A stretch of 64,000 nt of DNA from Laburnicola sp. R22_1 (GCA_014281115.1 JACONQ010000002.1:186001-250000), one strand, 5' to 3'. Shown: positions 34,301 to 47,334, counted from the first letter of the stretch. Numbers and translations are program-made. The notes: generated by a model from the sequence alone, not told the origin.

Positions 34301-37019
34301 AGAGGTTTACGATTGGGGGAGCCATGAGACCGAGCAAGTTGAAAGCCATCTCTTGCTGACTGAAGGTACGAACACCATACTTTTCAACACCCTCAGCAAC
34401 AACATTATTACCCCCCATAAGCCCAGTACCGCGGGTCCATCCGATGATAGCTCCGCAGATGGTGAGGAAGCTACCCCAACTCTCAGAGTGCCACCTGCTA
34501 AACAGGGTCTCGAGGGCAATCTTGGACTCGGCATATAGACCGTCATTTCCGAAAGTGCCGTGGTTGGGTGAAAGAGGGAGGATGACTTGAGCAGGTCGTG
34601 TTTCGTAGCCATGAGCCGCCTTTTGAGACTTGACAGCGCCGAGCAAACGCAAAAGGTTGGTCAACATGATGCGGTGCGCGAGTTCAGACTTGGAATCTAA
34701 ACCGTCGATTTCGCGTCCGTTCTCGGAGATAGCCGCAAAAGGGACAATATAGTCCAGGTCCCAACCGAGACCGTTCTTCGCATCAAAGATGTAGTCAATC
34801 AAGGCCTCAACATCCTGCTTGCTGCCCTGATTGAAAGGCACCACGATAAGCTGAGAGCCACGAGCACCATATCGGGAATACATGGACTGGTAGTACTCGT
34901 TGACTTCGCGGGAGAAGCGCGATGTAGTAACGACCACGTGGGCACCACCACTGATCAGGCCCTGGAGTACTTCTGCACCGATAGAGCCGGCACCAGCACC
35001 AGTCATAAGCGCGTACTTGCCCTGGAACGTGACACCGTTCTTGGCAGCGCCCTCCAGGCAGTCGAGGTACACGCCTGTAAGCTTCTTACTGTACTCCCAA
35101 CCATGGTCATCTTTCCTCTTCAAATGCAAAAATGGGACAGTTTCTACTTTGCCTTGTTTGGAAGATTGGACACGACCGTTGCGACCCTTTTTGCCGTTGG
35201 GTACTTTGCCGTTTTCTTGAGGGATGATTTGACCCTCATTCATGGACAGAGAACGGATGACATTGCTGTAAAGGCTCTTGATCTGCAATTGCGATGATTT
35301 CGAAAGCTTGTGTTGCTGTTTGATGAGCTTATAAATGCGTTGCAAATCGTTCTGGACCTTGGTGCGATTGCCGTATTCGGAGATTTTGCCCCCTTCGGCC
35401 ATTTCCCGAACGTAATGCTCCAGCTTGCGGACACTAGGTCTTGGGACTTCAGAGTAGTTCATGTTGCCCTTGGCGTCAATATCAAGGTGCGGAGCGGTGG
35501 GAATGGCCACATCCTTGAAGACGGGAGCCTCATTGAGAAAGTCTTTGCAGTTCTCAATCAGCTGCTGACCAAGTTCCTTGGCAAGCTCATAGGTTTCTCC
35601 ACGCTCGGTCGGGCAGTGGTCAATATGGTACTGCATAAAGTCCAGGAGCAGGGGATTCGAGCGATTCATGATCTGAATGCAGCGACTCACAATCTCCCGG
35701 TCAACAGCCTTGAGGCGACCGAAGATGATGTCGTAGTACATGCTGAGCGCATCCTGGCGAGCCCAATTCCACGAAGAATCGTATACGCGGGCCTTGAGCG
35801 CCGTGAATTGTGGCTCGATTCCCGAAGCGTAGAAGTCGCCGTGCTCGGTGGTCCATAGATCTAGTTGCGCTTGAAGAGCAGACGACGTCTTCTGGGAATC
35901 AATGAAGGCCTTGTCGCCAGAGCGGAGGTCCATCTTGAGATAGCGTGCGAACAACTCGAGTTGTTGCTTGAAAAGCACACGCTGGTCTTTGGTCAGAGCA
36001 TCGAGGGCTGCCGGGTCCATCATCATGCCTCCCGCCGCACCTCCAGCATCACCGCCCGCTGCGGGTGCAGACAGGCTTATTCCGGCTTGTGCTGCATACT
36101 TGTTCGAAATGTCATCCAGCCACGCTTTCGCGTCGTTCTCTGAGCCGAGACGAGACGCAGGTTCGTTTGTCAGGGCAAGCAGGAGCACGCCATCCTGACG
36201 ACCCTGTGCCAAACCCCACCGAGTTTCGAGGTGTTTTCGGACAGATGTAATGTTGAAGCCACCAGGCATCTTGGAGGATACCAAGCGCGCAATGAGCGAG
36301 GAGGACTGCTTGCCAAGCTGACCAGTGAAGGTAGCCTGCATCGCAGCACCGAGCTCGTCCAAAGGCGAGTCTTCTGGCTTCTCGGGCGTCGAGCCGAACT
36401 CCTTGCCCAGGTCTCCGAGGATCTCATTTTGGAGAGTTGACTTGCCTGTAATCTAGTTAGCGACCGAAATGGACCAATGGCTCGATTTCGTACCTCCAAC
36501 CAAGTCCTTGATGGCCTTGCTAAGGGGCACGTCGGCCAGGGGTTTCTTCAGCTTCTGAGCGACGAGAGCTCGCAGTACGTCTGTTGCCGTGACTGGTGCG
36601 TCTGGCACCTGTGCTGCAGGACCAGCGCTTGCGGGCGGAGGTGCTACTGGGGCGGCTGAGGGGGAGGCAGCGGGCGCGGATGAGGGTGCGGAGGGGGCGT
36701 TTCCGCTGGCCGGTGCAGGTTCTGGCTCGTCCTCTACAGGGTCCACGTCGTAGTAGATGTCCTTTGGGTCCTTGTTGTAGCACAGGATCTGGCGCTGCAC
36801 GGAGAGGGCGGCGTCGTGTGCTTCGTACTTGGAGGCAAGCGTCCGCTTTGCCATGACGCCCAGCGTGTCTGCAGGGCCGACTTCGACGATGCGCTCCGTG
36901 GTCTTCTCGCCGAGGATGACATCCTGCGTCTCAATCCACCTCACGGGCGAGGCGAATTGGTATGCGAGCAGCTCAATGAGCAGCGTGTGGGAGAGCTCCT
37001 GCTCGACTTCGGGACGCAT
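31328..37019 (-). CDS. FAS2: Fatty acid synthase subunit alpha
   Basis: Model: complement(join(31328..31438, 31494..36445, 36494..37019)), 1862 residues, the usual size for a fungal alpha chain. The cytosolic alpha6-beta6 complex makes palmitoyl/stearoyl-CoA from acetyl-CoA, malonyl-CoA and [25 protein letters not shown] is the conserved N-terminus. The acyl carrier domain has its phosphopantetheine Ser178 in GGKSTLQNE. The ketoreductase follows ([17 protein letters not shown]). The ketosynthase has Cys1279 ([11 protein letters not shown]) plus conserved His in FHGTST and TGHPKGA. The C-terminal phosphopantetheinyl transferase domain ([19 protein letters not shown]) activates its own carrier domain. 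The last 37-codon exon completes this domain. It is divergent from FAS1. Confidence 0.97.
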
Positions 37020-38278
37020 GGCGACGAGGGCGACGAGGGCGACGAGGGCGATTGTGTGGTGGTTGGAGGGGCAGACGAGTGGAGGAGCACTCAATTGGGT
37101 ATATAGGGAAAGGAAAGAGCGATTGGCGGCTCAGATGTCAAAGGCGGAAGGAGCAGACGGCGAGGAGACGGCCGGGTGCTGGGAGGTATTACTGCGGGTA
37201 TGGCGGTGCGGTGAGATGGGAGCCCGGGGGGAGAGAAGCTTGGGAGGGCTCCAGAGAGCGTGCCGCGCTGGGCCTGTAATACGGGTGGTTGAGAGTAGTA
37301 GGTAGGAACGGTGCCGGCCCAAGCAGCGGCGGTTGCTCTGGTGGTGGAGATAGCTGGCTGCGTGCTAGGGATGTTGAGGAATTCTCGGCAGCCTCAAAAA
37401 ATCGGGGATGCCTGCGCCCGTGCCTGGCCGATGCCGCGCGGGCTGTTCAACAGGCGGCAGGCCGCGAATTGGGCCCGCTGGCACCCCCGCTCACCCAGAA
37501 CGGCTCCGCTTGCGAGCGACGGGCGACGTCCAGTCCGCGAGTGGCAGGCCGTCGAGTGATCGCACCTTTCACCAGCGACGCCGCCCTCCGGCCGCTGCCC
37601 TTGCGGAGTCTCTTCCGCCTGCTCCAGACGCGCCGCCCTGCGCCCGCCCGCTGCGCCCATTCCATCCGCGCGCCCCCGGTAGCGCCAGCTAGCGGTCCCC
37701 CCAACCCGACGACCCTGGACGCCCTCATGAAAAAAAGTCCCTCCTAGCAGCTGTCTGTCCACGCCATCCTCCCCTCCCGGACTCCCCTCAGCTCAATTGC
37801 CCTCGCCGCGCCCGTTGCGGCTTACTTATACTCCCCCGTGCCTCCTCAGCGTCCCAGCGGCACCCCATCCTACCAACTTCCACCAAGGGAGCTGCAGTCG
37901 TCCAGATTGCAGTACGAACCAGGTTCCGCGCCATTGCTGGAGATTAGCTTCTGCCGGCTTGCCATTGCTTCTCGGATAGCTGCCTACCTACCTAGTACGT
38001 TCCCTCCATGGTCGCTGCTGCCTCAGCACTCGCGTGCTCTTGCCCAGCGGCTTCGCAACCATTTCCTCATTCGGCGCACACGCACTCACCGCGGCCAGAT
38101 TCGAGCCTCCACGTCGTTCCTTCTGCCTCTGCACTGGTAAGAGCTTCCCACGCTGCTAGCAAGACTTCCATAAACTTTGCCATCGAGAGCCACCTCTCAC
38201 CAATTCGCGTGCAATCCCATATCGTGTGCTGACCTCAACCAAGTCCACGCAACCGCAGAGCAAGACCAACCACACATC
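37020..38278. promoter_or_regulatory. Shared intergenic region FAS2 / FAS1
   Basis: A 1.26-kb GC-rich spacer between the two divergent start codons. Right next to the FAS2 start (37021-37050) is a 9-bp unit GCGACGAGG repeated three times. FAS1 also has an open extension upstream of its start (38177-38278), but homologous proteins begin at 38279. Co-regulation from one region is expected because the two subunits assemble in equal numbers; no specific factor site was recognised. Confidence 0.6.
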
Positions 38279-41200
38279 ATGTATGGATCCGGCCCCCAGA
38301 CGGGCATCTCGACGCCCCGCACCCAGGCCTCGCTGCGCCCGCTTGTCCTCTCCCACGGCTCGCTCGAGTACACACTCCTCATCCCTGTAGCTCTGCACTA
38401 CAATGCCCAGCAATTGCGGGACGTCTTCACCGCGAGCCTGCCCCAGCCGACAGACGAACTAGCACAGGACGATGAGCCTTCGTCAGTGGCGGAGCTGGTG
38501 GCACGCTACCTCGGCTTCATTGCCAAGGAGGTGGAGGAGGGCGAGGACCCTGATACTTTCGAGGAAGTCCTTAAACTGGTTCTCCAAGAATTCGAGCGTG
38601 CCTTCCTGCGTGGCAACGAGGTGCATGCGCTCGCTTCAAACTTGCCTGGCATCACGGAGAAGAAACTGATCACGGTGCGGTCATACTATGCTGCTCGTGC
38701 CGCAGCGGAGAGGCCAATCAAATACCACGAGTCGGCACTTCTTCGCGAAGCCTCGGATGAGAATGCCTTCATCTATGCTGTATTGGGCGGCCAGGGCAAC
38801 ATCGAGGAGTACTTTGACGAGCTCCGCGAAATTTACACCACATACCCCTCATTCGTCGAGGACTTCATTGCGGCCGAAGCTACGCACCTGCTTGCCCTGG
38901 CGCGTGACCCGCGGGCGGAGAAGCTCTACTCCAAGGGCCTCGATGTCATGCGATGGCTTAACAACCGGGACTCGCAGCCCGACACCGACTACTTGGTTTC
39001 GGCACCTGTCAGTTTGCCCTTGATTGGGTTGACACAGCTAGCCCACTACGTCGTCTCGTGCAGAGTACTCGGAAGCCACCCCGGGCACCTCCGAAGCCGC
39101 TTGAGCGGTGTTACTGGCCACTCTCAGGGTGTTGTTACTGCCGCTGCCATTGCTGAGTCGAAGAACTGGGAGACTTTTGAACAGGCTGCCAAAAAAGCCA
39201 TCTCCATCCTTTTCTGGATCGGCACACGTAGCCAGCAGGCGTATCCCCGCACTTCGCTCGCGCCCGCTGTGTTGCAAGACTCGGTCGACAATGGGGAGGG
39301 CACGCCGACCCCTATGCTGTCAATCCGCGACTTCTCCCGAAAAGCTGTCCAGGAGCACATCGATGCGACAAATCAGCATCTGCCGCCTGAGAGGCACATC
39401 GCCATCTCTCTAGTCAACAGTGCCCGCAACTTTGTTGTAACCGGCCCACCGATCTCGCTATACGGTCTCAACTTGCGTCTGCGCAAGGTCAAAGCTCCTA
39501 CCGGCCTGGACCAGACGAGGATTCCTTTCACAGATCGTAAGGTCCGCTTCGTCAACCGCTTTTTGCCCATAACGGCCCCTTTTCATAGCCCGTACCTTGC
39601 AGAGGCAGCGAAGCAGCTTGAAAGTGATCTGAAGGATGTCAAGATTTCCGCTAGCGATCTCGGGATACCCATGTACGACACCCATACTGGTGAAGACCTC
39701 AGCGATTCTGGGGAAGACAACATCGTCCCTAGGCTTGTACGCATGATCACCAACGACAGCGTTGAATGGGAGAAGGCCACCGAATTTCCGAAGGCAACGC
39801 ATATTCTCGACTTTGGCCCAGGTGGCATATCTGGTCTCGGCGTTTTGACGAATCGCAATAAGGATGGAACTGGCGTGCGAGTCATTCTGGCTGGTGCTAT
39901 CGATGGTCAAAATGCTGAAGTCGGATACAAGACGGAGATTTTTGACCGGGATTTTGATCATGCTGTCAAGTACGCGGTCGACTGGGTCAAGGAGCATGGT
40001 CCGCGACTTGTGAAGACGTCCACTGGTCAAGTCTACGTTGACACCAAGATGAGCCGCATGCTCGGTCTCCCTCCGGTCATGGTTGCTGGCATGACACCAT
40101 GCACAGTACCTTGGGATTTCGTTGCCGCTACAATGAACGCTGGTTACGAAATCGAACTCGCAGGTGGTGGCTATTACAATGAAAAGACAATGACTGCAGC
40201 CATAAACAAGGTCGAAAAGGCAATCACTCCTGGGCGCGGCATTACCATCAACTTGATCTACGTCAATCCTCGTGCCATGGCCTGGCAGATTCCCCTTCTG
40301 GGCAAGCTCCGTGCTGACGGTGTCCCGATCGAGGGCCTGACCATCGGTGCTGGTGTTCCGTCTATAGAAGTCGCCAATGAGTACATTGCGACTCTGGGCA
40401 TCAAGCATATCGCTTTCAAGCCTGGATCAGTCGAAGCTATTCAGCAAACTATCAACATCGCCAAGGCCAACCCCGGCTTCCCCGTCCTACTTCAGTGGAC
40501 TGGTGGTCGTGGCGGAGGTCACCACTCCTTCGAGGATTTCCATCAGCCTATCCTTCAGATGTATGGCCGCATCCGCAAATGTGATAACCTCATCCTCGTT
40601 GCAGGATCCGGTTTCGGCGGTGCTGAAGACACATACCCATATCTGACAGGTACTTGGTCGACCCGATTCGGTTACCCGCCCATGCCGTTCGACGGATGCC
40701 TGTTCGGCAGTCGCATGATGACCGCTAAGGAAGCGCACACCTCCAAGGCTGCTAAACAAGCCATTGTTGACGCTCCCGGTCTCGAGGATGGCGACTGGGA
40801 GAAGACCTACAAGGGACCCGCTGGTGGCGTTATTACTGTACGGTCCGAAATGGGTGAGCCTATTCACAAGTTGGCTACCCGTGGTGTGCTCTTCTGGCAC
40901 GAGATGGACCAGAAGATCTTCAGCTTGGACAAAGCCAAACGCATTCCTGAACTCAAAAAGATGCGTGAACACATCATCACCAAGCTAAACAACGACTTCC
41001 AGAAAGTTTGGTTTGGTCAAAACAAGCGTGGAGAGTCTGTCGACTTGGAAGACATGACCTACGCTGAAGTCGTCCAACGTATGGTCGACCTGATGTACGT
41101 CAAGCACCAGTCTCGCTGGATTGACCAGAGTTTGAAGCGCTTGACCGGTGATTTCATTCGTCGTGTTGAAGAGCGATTCAGCAAGTCTAACAGCGAATCA

Positions 41201-44200
41201 CTTGTCCAAACCTATGAAGAGCTCAACGAGCCTTATACGACCATTGAGAAGGTTTTCAAGGCCTATCCTGAGGCCTCCGAGCAGCTTATCAATGCTCAGG
41301 ATGTGCAGCACTTTCTCCTGCTCTGCCAGCGCCGTGGCCAGAAGCCGGTCCCGTTCGTCCCTGTCTTGGATGATACTTTCGAATTTTTCTTCAAAAAGGA
41401 TTCTCTATGGCAGTCGGAGGATCTTGACGCCGTGGTCGACCAAGACGTTGGCAGAACCTGTATTTTGCAGGGTCCTATGGCTGCGAAGTATTCCACTCAG
41501 GTCGACGAGCCGGTGAAGGAGATCCTAGACGGAGTTCACAACGGACACATCCAGTATTTGCTTCGCGACGTCTATGGTGGAGATCAGTCGAAAGTGCCTG
41601 TCATCGAATACTTCGGAAGCAAGCCCCTTCAAGAAGATGAAGGCGTTGAGGTCGACGGACTGACCGTATCTCAACTCGAGAACAAGATCATCTACCGACT
41701 CTCTTCTCTCTCCAACGCAACTCTTCCCGAGGTCCAGCCTTGGCTTCAGCTACTTGCTGGGAACACCTACTCGTGGAGGCATGCTTTCTTCACTACCGAT
41801 GTCTTCGTTCAAGGACAGCGATTTCAGACCAATCCGGTTGCCAGGATCTTTGCGCCCACTCCTGGCATGATTGTGGAGATCGCCAACCCCAGCGAGCCTG
41901 GAAAGACTGTCGTCACTGTCAAGGAGCCTCACCATGGCGGCAAGCATGTCAAGACGATCGAAGTTAGCCTAGTCAAGAACGAGATCGTCTTGAAGATGTT
42001 TGAAGAGCGCACCGCTCTCAACAAGCCCATTGCCCTGCCACTCAAGTTCCACTACCGTCCTGAGCACGGATACGCTCCGATTCACGAAGTCATGGAGGCC
42101 CGTAACGACCGAATCAAAGAGTTTTACTACAAGATCTGGTTTGGTGACGAAGCCTGTCCGTTTGAGACCTCCGTCACTTCGAAGTTCGATGGTGGCCGTG
42201 CCACTGTCACTAGCGAGGCGATCAACGACTTCGTTCACGCCGTTGGGAACACCGGCGAGGCCTTCGTTGAACGACCAAACAAGGAGATTTTTGCTCCTAT
42301 GGATTTCGCAATCGTGGTTGGTTGGAAAGCCATCACCAAACCCATCTTTCCACGAGCCATCGACGGCGATCTCCTCAAGCTCGTCCATCTCTCGAACGGC
42401 TTCCGCATGCTCTCCGGCGCAGAGCCGTTGAAGAAGGGTGACGTTCTTGACACAACCGCGCAGATCAATGCTGTAATCAACCAGGAATCTGGCAAGATGG
42501 TTGAAGTGTGTGGCACCATCACTCGTGATGGCCAGCCGGTAATGGAAGTTACTAGTCAATTCCTCTATCGTGGCGCATATGACGACTTCGAGAATACCTT
42601 CGAGAGGAAGAACGAGACTCCCATGCAACTGCACTTGATTACTACCAAGGACGTTGCCATCCTGCGCTCCAAAGAGTGGTTCAATATGGATGATCCGGAT
42701 GTTGAACTTTTGAATAAGACCTTGACCTTCAAACTGGAAAGCTTCATCCGATACAAGAACAAGACTGCGTTCTCCGAGGTGCAGACCGTCGGTGAGGTCT
42801 TGCTTGAGCTTCCCACCAAGGAGGTCATCCAAATAGCATCTGTCGATTACTCGTCCGGCATATCGTATGGCAACCCGGTGCTCGATTATTTGGAGCGTAA
42901 CGGATCTGCTATCGACCAGCCCGTCAATTTCGAGAACCCCATCCCGCTCAACGGGAAGACTCCTCTTACCCTCAAGGCTCCTGCATCCAACGAGACTTAC
43001 GCACGTGTTTCCGGCGATTACAATCCTATTCACGTATCGCGCGTTTTTTCGAGCTATGCAAATCTCCCCGGTACTATCACACACGGCATGTACTCCAGTG
43101 CTGCTGTCCGAAGCTTGGTTGAGACATGGGCGGCTGAGAACCACATTGGCCGTGTTAGGAGCTATCATGTGAATCTCGTTGGCATGGTATTGCCTGACGA
43201 CATGCTCGATGTCCAGCTTCAGCATGTTGGCATGGTGTCTGGTCGCAAGATTATCAAGATCGAAGTCAGCAACAAAGAGACGGAAGACAAAGTTCTGCTT
43301 GGAGAGGCTGAGGTCGAGCAACCTACCACCTCCTACGTCTTCACAGGTCAAGGTTCGCAAGAACAGGGTATGGGCATGGATCTGTATGCCAGCAGCCCTG
43401 TCGCCAAGGAAGTCTGGGACCAGGCCGACAAGCACTTCATGGATAACTATGGTACGTGGTCCCACCTCCTCGTGGCTAATAATACTAATGTTCGTAGGTT
43501 TCGCTATCACCAATATTGTAAAGAACAACCCGCAGGAGCTTACCATCCATTTCGGCGGTCCCCGTGGCAAGGCCATTCGTCAAAACTACATGTCCATGAC
43601 TTTTGAGACGGTTAGCGCCGACGGCACAGTCAAGTCAGAGAAGATCTTCAAAGAGATCGACGAGAACACGACGTCGTATACTTATCGATCACCAACTGGC
43701 CTGCTGTCCGCCACACAGTTCACCCAGCCCGCCCTTACCCTGATGGAGAAAGCATCGTTCGAGGACATGCGCTCCAAGGGTCTGGTGCAGGATGACAGTA
43801 CCTTCGCTGGGCACTCGCTTGGAGAGTACTCTGCGCTCGCCGCTCTCGCCGAGGTTATGCCCATCGAGAGCTTGGTCTCGGTTGTCTTCTACCGTGGCCT
43901 GACAATGCAGGTCGCTGTCGAGCGCGACGAGACTGGCCGCTCCAACTACTCGATGTGCGCTGTCAATCCCAGCAGGATCTCAAAGACGTTCAACGAGCAA
44001 GCCCTGCAATACGTGGTCGAGAACATCTCGGAGCAGACTGGTTGGCTGCTCGAAATTGTCAACTACAACATCGCCAACATGCAGTATGTATGTGCTGGTG
44101 ATCTCCGTGCCCTGGACTGCCTCACCAATGTCACCAACTATCTCAAAGCACAGAAGATCGACATCCAGGCGCTCATGCAGAGCATGTCCATCGAGGATGT

Positions 44201-44573
44201 CAAGGCGCATCTGGTCGAGATCATCAAGGAGTGCGCTCAGCAGACTGAGGCCAAGCCCAAGCCGATCGACCTGCAGCGCGGCTTTGCAACGATCCCGCTC
44301 AAGGGTATTGACGTACCCTTTCACAGCACATTCTTGCGATCCGGTGTCAAGCCCTTCCGTAACTTTTTGCTCAAGAAGATCCACAAGACTTCCATCGATC
44401 CGTCGAAGCTTGTCGGCAAATACATCCCGAATGTCACTGCTAAGCCGTTTGCGCTGACCAAGGAGTACTTTGAGGATGTGTACAAGTTGACAAACTCTCC
44501 GAAGATTGGCAACATCTTGGCCAACTGGGACAAGTATGAAGAGAAGGAAGAGATAAAAGCGGCGGCTGCTTAG
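38279..44573 (+). CDS. FAS1: Fatty acid synthase subunit beta
   Basis: Model: join(38279..43451, 43498..44573), 2082 residues. The beta chain supplies acetyl transfer, enoyl reduction, dehydration and malonyl/palmitoyl transfer in the fungal type I FAS. In order: acetyltransferase with active Ser282 in [13 protein letters not shown]-dependent enoyl reductase ([17 protein letters not shown]); dehydratase hot-dog region including [12 protein letters not shown]; and malonyl/palmitoyl transferase with Ser1831 in [16 protein letters not shown]. The start at 38279 ([16 protein letters not shown]) matches the family N-terminus. The single 46-nt intron joins G to GT in phase within the transferase domain. 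All catalytic signatures are intact. Confidence 0.97.
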
Positions 44574-45092
44574 ACGGCTTGTCTTGGTCATGTGGTCAGT
44601 GTCGGTGCGGCTTGCAGGGCGGCGTTCTGGGATGTAGAATTGGGGATATCCAAGTTCTTGGGCGCGTTAGACGACGTCATGTACGGGAATGTTAGACAGT
44701 AATTCTTAGTAATAATTCATTGTTTTCACAGTCGAACTTGGTATTTGTCTTGGGTGAAACAAGTGATTGTTTGCTCCTAGGTAGCTACATAGTGTTTGGG
44801 TGAAAGGGAAGGGTGAATGGTGGGGTGGCGGGTCGTGGGTGGGTGAAAGTAGCCACGAGGCCGCACCTAATGTATATGAATACTTGCCTTAATCTTCCTT
44901 TCTGCCCGCGTGCCCAAGGTTGAGAAGCCAACAGATACGAAGTCGAAAAGTTGAAAAAGTACTGTGATAGCGGCAGGCGGCTTGGCACCTCCGGCTTTTC
45001 TCCGCACAGGTTGTTTACACCCCTCGACAAGCACCAAACACACGAACTGGCATCACGAGCCCGCTCTGCACGCCGCGCATACCGTCTGCAGC
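44574..45092. other. Spacer FAS1 / BRL1
   Basis: Holds the FAS1 3' untranslated region and the BRL1 promoter. Nothing else recognised. Confidence 0.5.
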
Positions 45093-46793
45093 ATGCCGGC
45101 CATCCGCGAGTCCATCATGCCCATGGACTTTGAGTACGACAACAAAACAGGCCCCCTCGACCCGCAGTCGCCGTACACGCAGACGTTGGCGCACGCGGCC
45201 AAGAAGCGTAAGCTCGATTTCTCCACGTCGCAAGCCCAATGCGACGAGCAAGTGCAGCAGCTGAACCATGGGCCGCCCTTTGGCCATCCTACAGGCACCC
45301 ACTCCATCTTCGACTCGCCGAGCAAGAGCGGCTTTGCGACGCCGAACCACCCGAAGCTGAGCGACCCGAACGGCCAGCGCTTCCTCTTCTCGCAGAAGCC
45401 GCTGCCGCAGACGCCCCAGTCCCAGGCGCAGAACTCGAAGCTGTGGGAGCTGCGCACCCCGCAGAGTGCCGCCGATAGCAGCGGAGGCGAGACGCCGAAC
45501 ACGCCGGCCCAGGACAGCGACGCCGGCACGCCAGACACGCAGCTGGCGATTACCATGGGCGACCTCTCGCACGCCGAGAAGAAGAGCCCGCGGAAGCGGG
45601 ACAGTCTGCTCAAGCTCTTCACGTCGAGCATGAGCCCGTCCAAGGACAAGGCCCCGAAAGAGAAGCCCTCCAAAGAGAAGCCGTACTCCAAGAAAGCTGA
45701 GCACCGCGTGATGAAGCGACGGGCCGGCAGGTCGAAGACGGCGCGCCATGGGTATGAATCAGACTACGAGCAGTCACCCATAAAAGACACGGGCGCTCCG
45801 CAGGCAGCGCCGGCGATTGGCTTCGCAGCTAATATTCCAGGCGTCCTCGCATGGGTCGAAGCGCATCCCAACCTGCCCAACGTCCTCTCGTACTACATGC
45901 AGTTTATCGTAAACGCCACCCTCGGTCTTTTCTTCCTGTGGATCGTCTACGTCGTCTACTCGGCTGTCATGGCCGACATCAACGTTGAGGCGAGCAACAA
46001 GGTGAACGATATCATGCACCAGATCGCCGTCTGCGCCCAAGAGTATCAGCGCAATGGCTGTGAGCCCAATCCGGTGCCCGCCATCGAGAACCTGTGCCAA
46101 AATTGGAAGCAGTGCAAAGAGCGCGACGCGTACAAAGTGGCGCGTGCCAGTGTGGGCGCTCGAACCTTTGCCATGATTTTCAATAGCTTCGTCGAGGAGT
46201 TCAGCTACAAGTCGATGGTATTTACCCTCGTTCTCCTTTGCCTTTGCCTCTACTGGGTTCGGCGCATGGTCAACGCCGCGGTCGCCGAGCTCGCGCACAA
46301 GTTCGAAGGAGTCGGTGCCATGCGCCCGCAGAATGAACATGAATACCCCTACCAGCCGCACACATATCCCAATGACTACATTCAACCCGACCAACCCCTC
46401 CTCATGCCCCCACCACGTACAGGATTCGCTAACGAACCGCTCTCCGAGTAGCTCTTCTGCGCCATCATCCTCTTCGGCGGCTTCAACCTGTCCAACTGGG
46501 CCTTTGGTTTCTGGCGCGAAAAAGCGCCCCACCCGTCGTCCCATCATGCCCAGCATCAGCATCACGAATACCCGCCCGTCCCCCCGCAAACGCCCCAGCG
46601 ATATCCCAGCGGCGGCTACACGCCGCACATGGTCGATAACAACGCGTGGCATACTCAGTACGGGACGCCGTATGGGAACATGAATCAGCAGCCTCTGTTG
46701 CAGCAGGCGACGCAGAGTATGCCTGCGTTGCCGAGTGCGATGGGGGATGAGGTGGAGAGGAGTCCGTCTAAGAGGGGGGTGTATAGGCGGTGA
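45093..46793 (+). CDS. BRL1: Nuclear envelope protein Brl1/Brr6 family
   Basis: Main model: join(45093..46217, 46452..46793), 488 residues. Brl1/Brr6 proteins sit in the nuclear envelope and help to insert nuclear pores and keep membrane lipid balance. A disordered N-terminus (MDFEYDNKTGPLDPQSPY, then KKRKLDF) and a basic stretch precede the domain: membrane segment 1 (FIVNATLGLFFLWIVYVVY), a lumenal loop with four Cys (AVCAQEYQRNGCEP and NLCQNWKQCKERD) for disulphides, and FNSFVEEFSYKSM. Splicing then adds LFCAIILFGGFNLSNWAFGF as membrane segment 2 and a His/Pro-rich tail. If the 234-nt intron is retained, another membrane segment and tail end at a TAG that is also the splice acceptor (452 residues). 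Confidence 0.88.
46218..46451 (+). other. In-frame intron / alternative C-terminal exon of BRL1
   Basis: A 234-nt segment, a multiple of three, with donor GTATTT after the codon ATG, branch site CTAAC at 46430-46434 and acceptor TAG at 46449-46451. Read through, it stays open for 77 codons and encodes a hydrophobic segment (VFTLVLLCLCLYWV), a short amphipathic part and a Pro/Tyr-rich tail with HEYPYQPHTYP, then stops at the TAG. The exon after it has the same plan: hydrophobic segment, linker, HEYPPVPPQTP. RNA evidence is needed to know which form is made. Confidence 0.6.
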
Positions 46794-46996
46794 TGATGGT
46801 GGTTTTTACATTTTTCCTTGTTCCCTTTTTTTGAGGAGCGTGGGGTGCTACCGTTGTTTGGTCTGGATGCGGGGTTATTGTTGCATGGTGTATGCATGGT
46901 TGGCTGGGAGAAGGCTTTGGCATTGGCATGGGTGTTGGTGTTGGTCCTTAGCGGGCGTTATGTCTACCTATACACTTATCCGCGTATACGCCTGCG

Positions 46997-47015
46997 TATA
47001 TATATATATATATAT
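46997..47015. repeat. (TA)n microsatellite
   Basis: About nine TA units downstream of BRL1. Confidence 0.85.
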
Positions 47016-47279
47016 GACTATTAATCCTGCCATCCATTTATAGGGAACAGATGAATGTGTGCACCACCTACAAATGAACGAAACATTAAATACTCGGCAC
47101 AACACAGCACAGCACAGCACAACGCTACATAATACGCACGCATTATTCACCTACAGCTTCGAATTGCTATATTCTTATCTTATCATCTCTCCCTTTTCTC
47201 TTTCTTTCCTTTTTCTTCTTCTTTCTTTGGCGTCGGAAGAAAAATAGGTTAACTAATTAACGACTCACTCTTTTGTTTT

Positions 47280-47334
47280 CTATCTTCTATCTTCTATCTT
47301 CTTTCTTCTATCTTCTTTCTTCTTTCTTCTTTGT
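47280..47334. repeat. TATCTTC/TTTCTTC pyrimidine tandem repeat
   Basis: About eight copies of a 7-bp unit alternating between TATCTTC and TTTCTTC. Confidence 0.88.

Noticed and set aside
38177..38278. N-terminal extension of FAS1
   Set aside because: The frame is open but the sequence is unlike any FAS beta N-terminus; the ATG at 38279 gives the conserved start.
41969..43576. Long (535-codon) minus-strand frame inside FAS1
   Set aside because: Antisense shadow of a highly conserved gene with strong codon bias; no protein family resemblance.
46416..46451. Short intron using GTACAG at 46418 in BRL1
   Set aside because: It would be only 34 nt, below normal fungal intron size, and would keep both hydrophobic segments in one protein.
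46452..46793. Separate downstream gene after the BRL1 TAG
   Set aside because: It has no start codon of its own, is in the same frame, and encodes the expected second membrane segment of Brl1.
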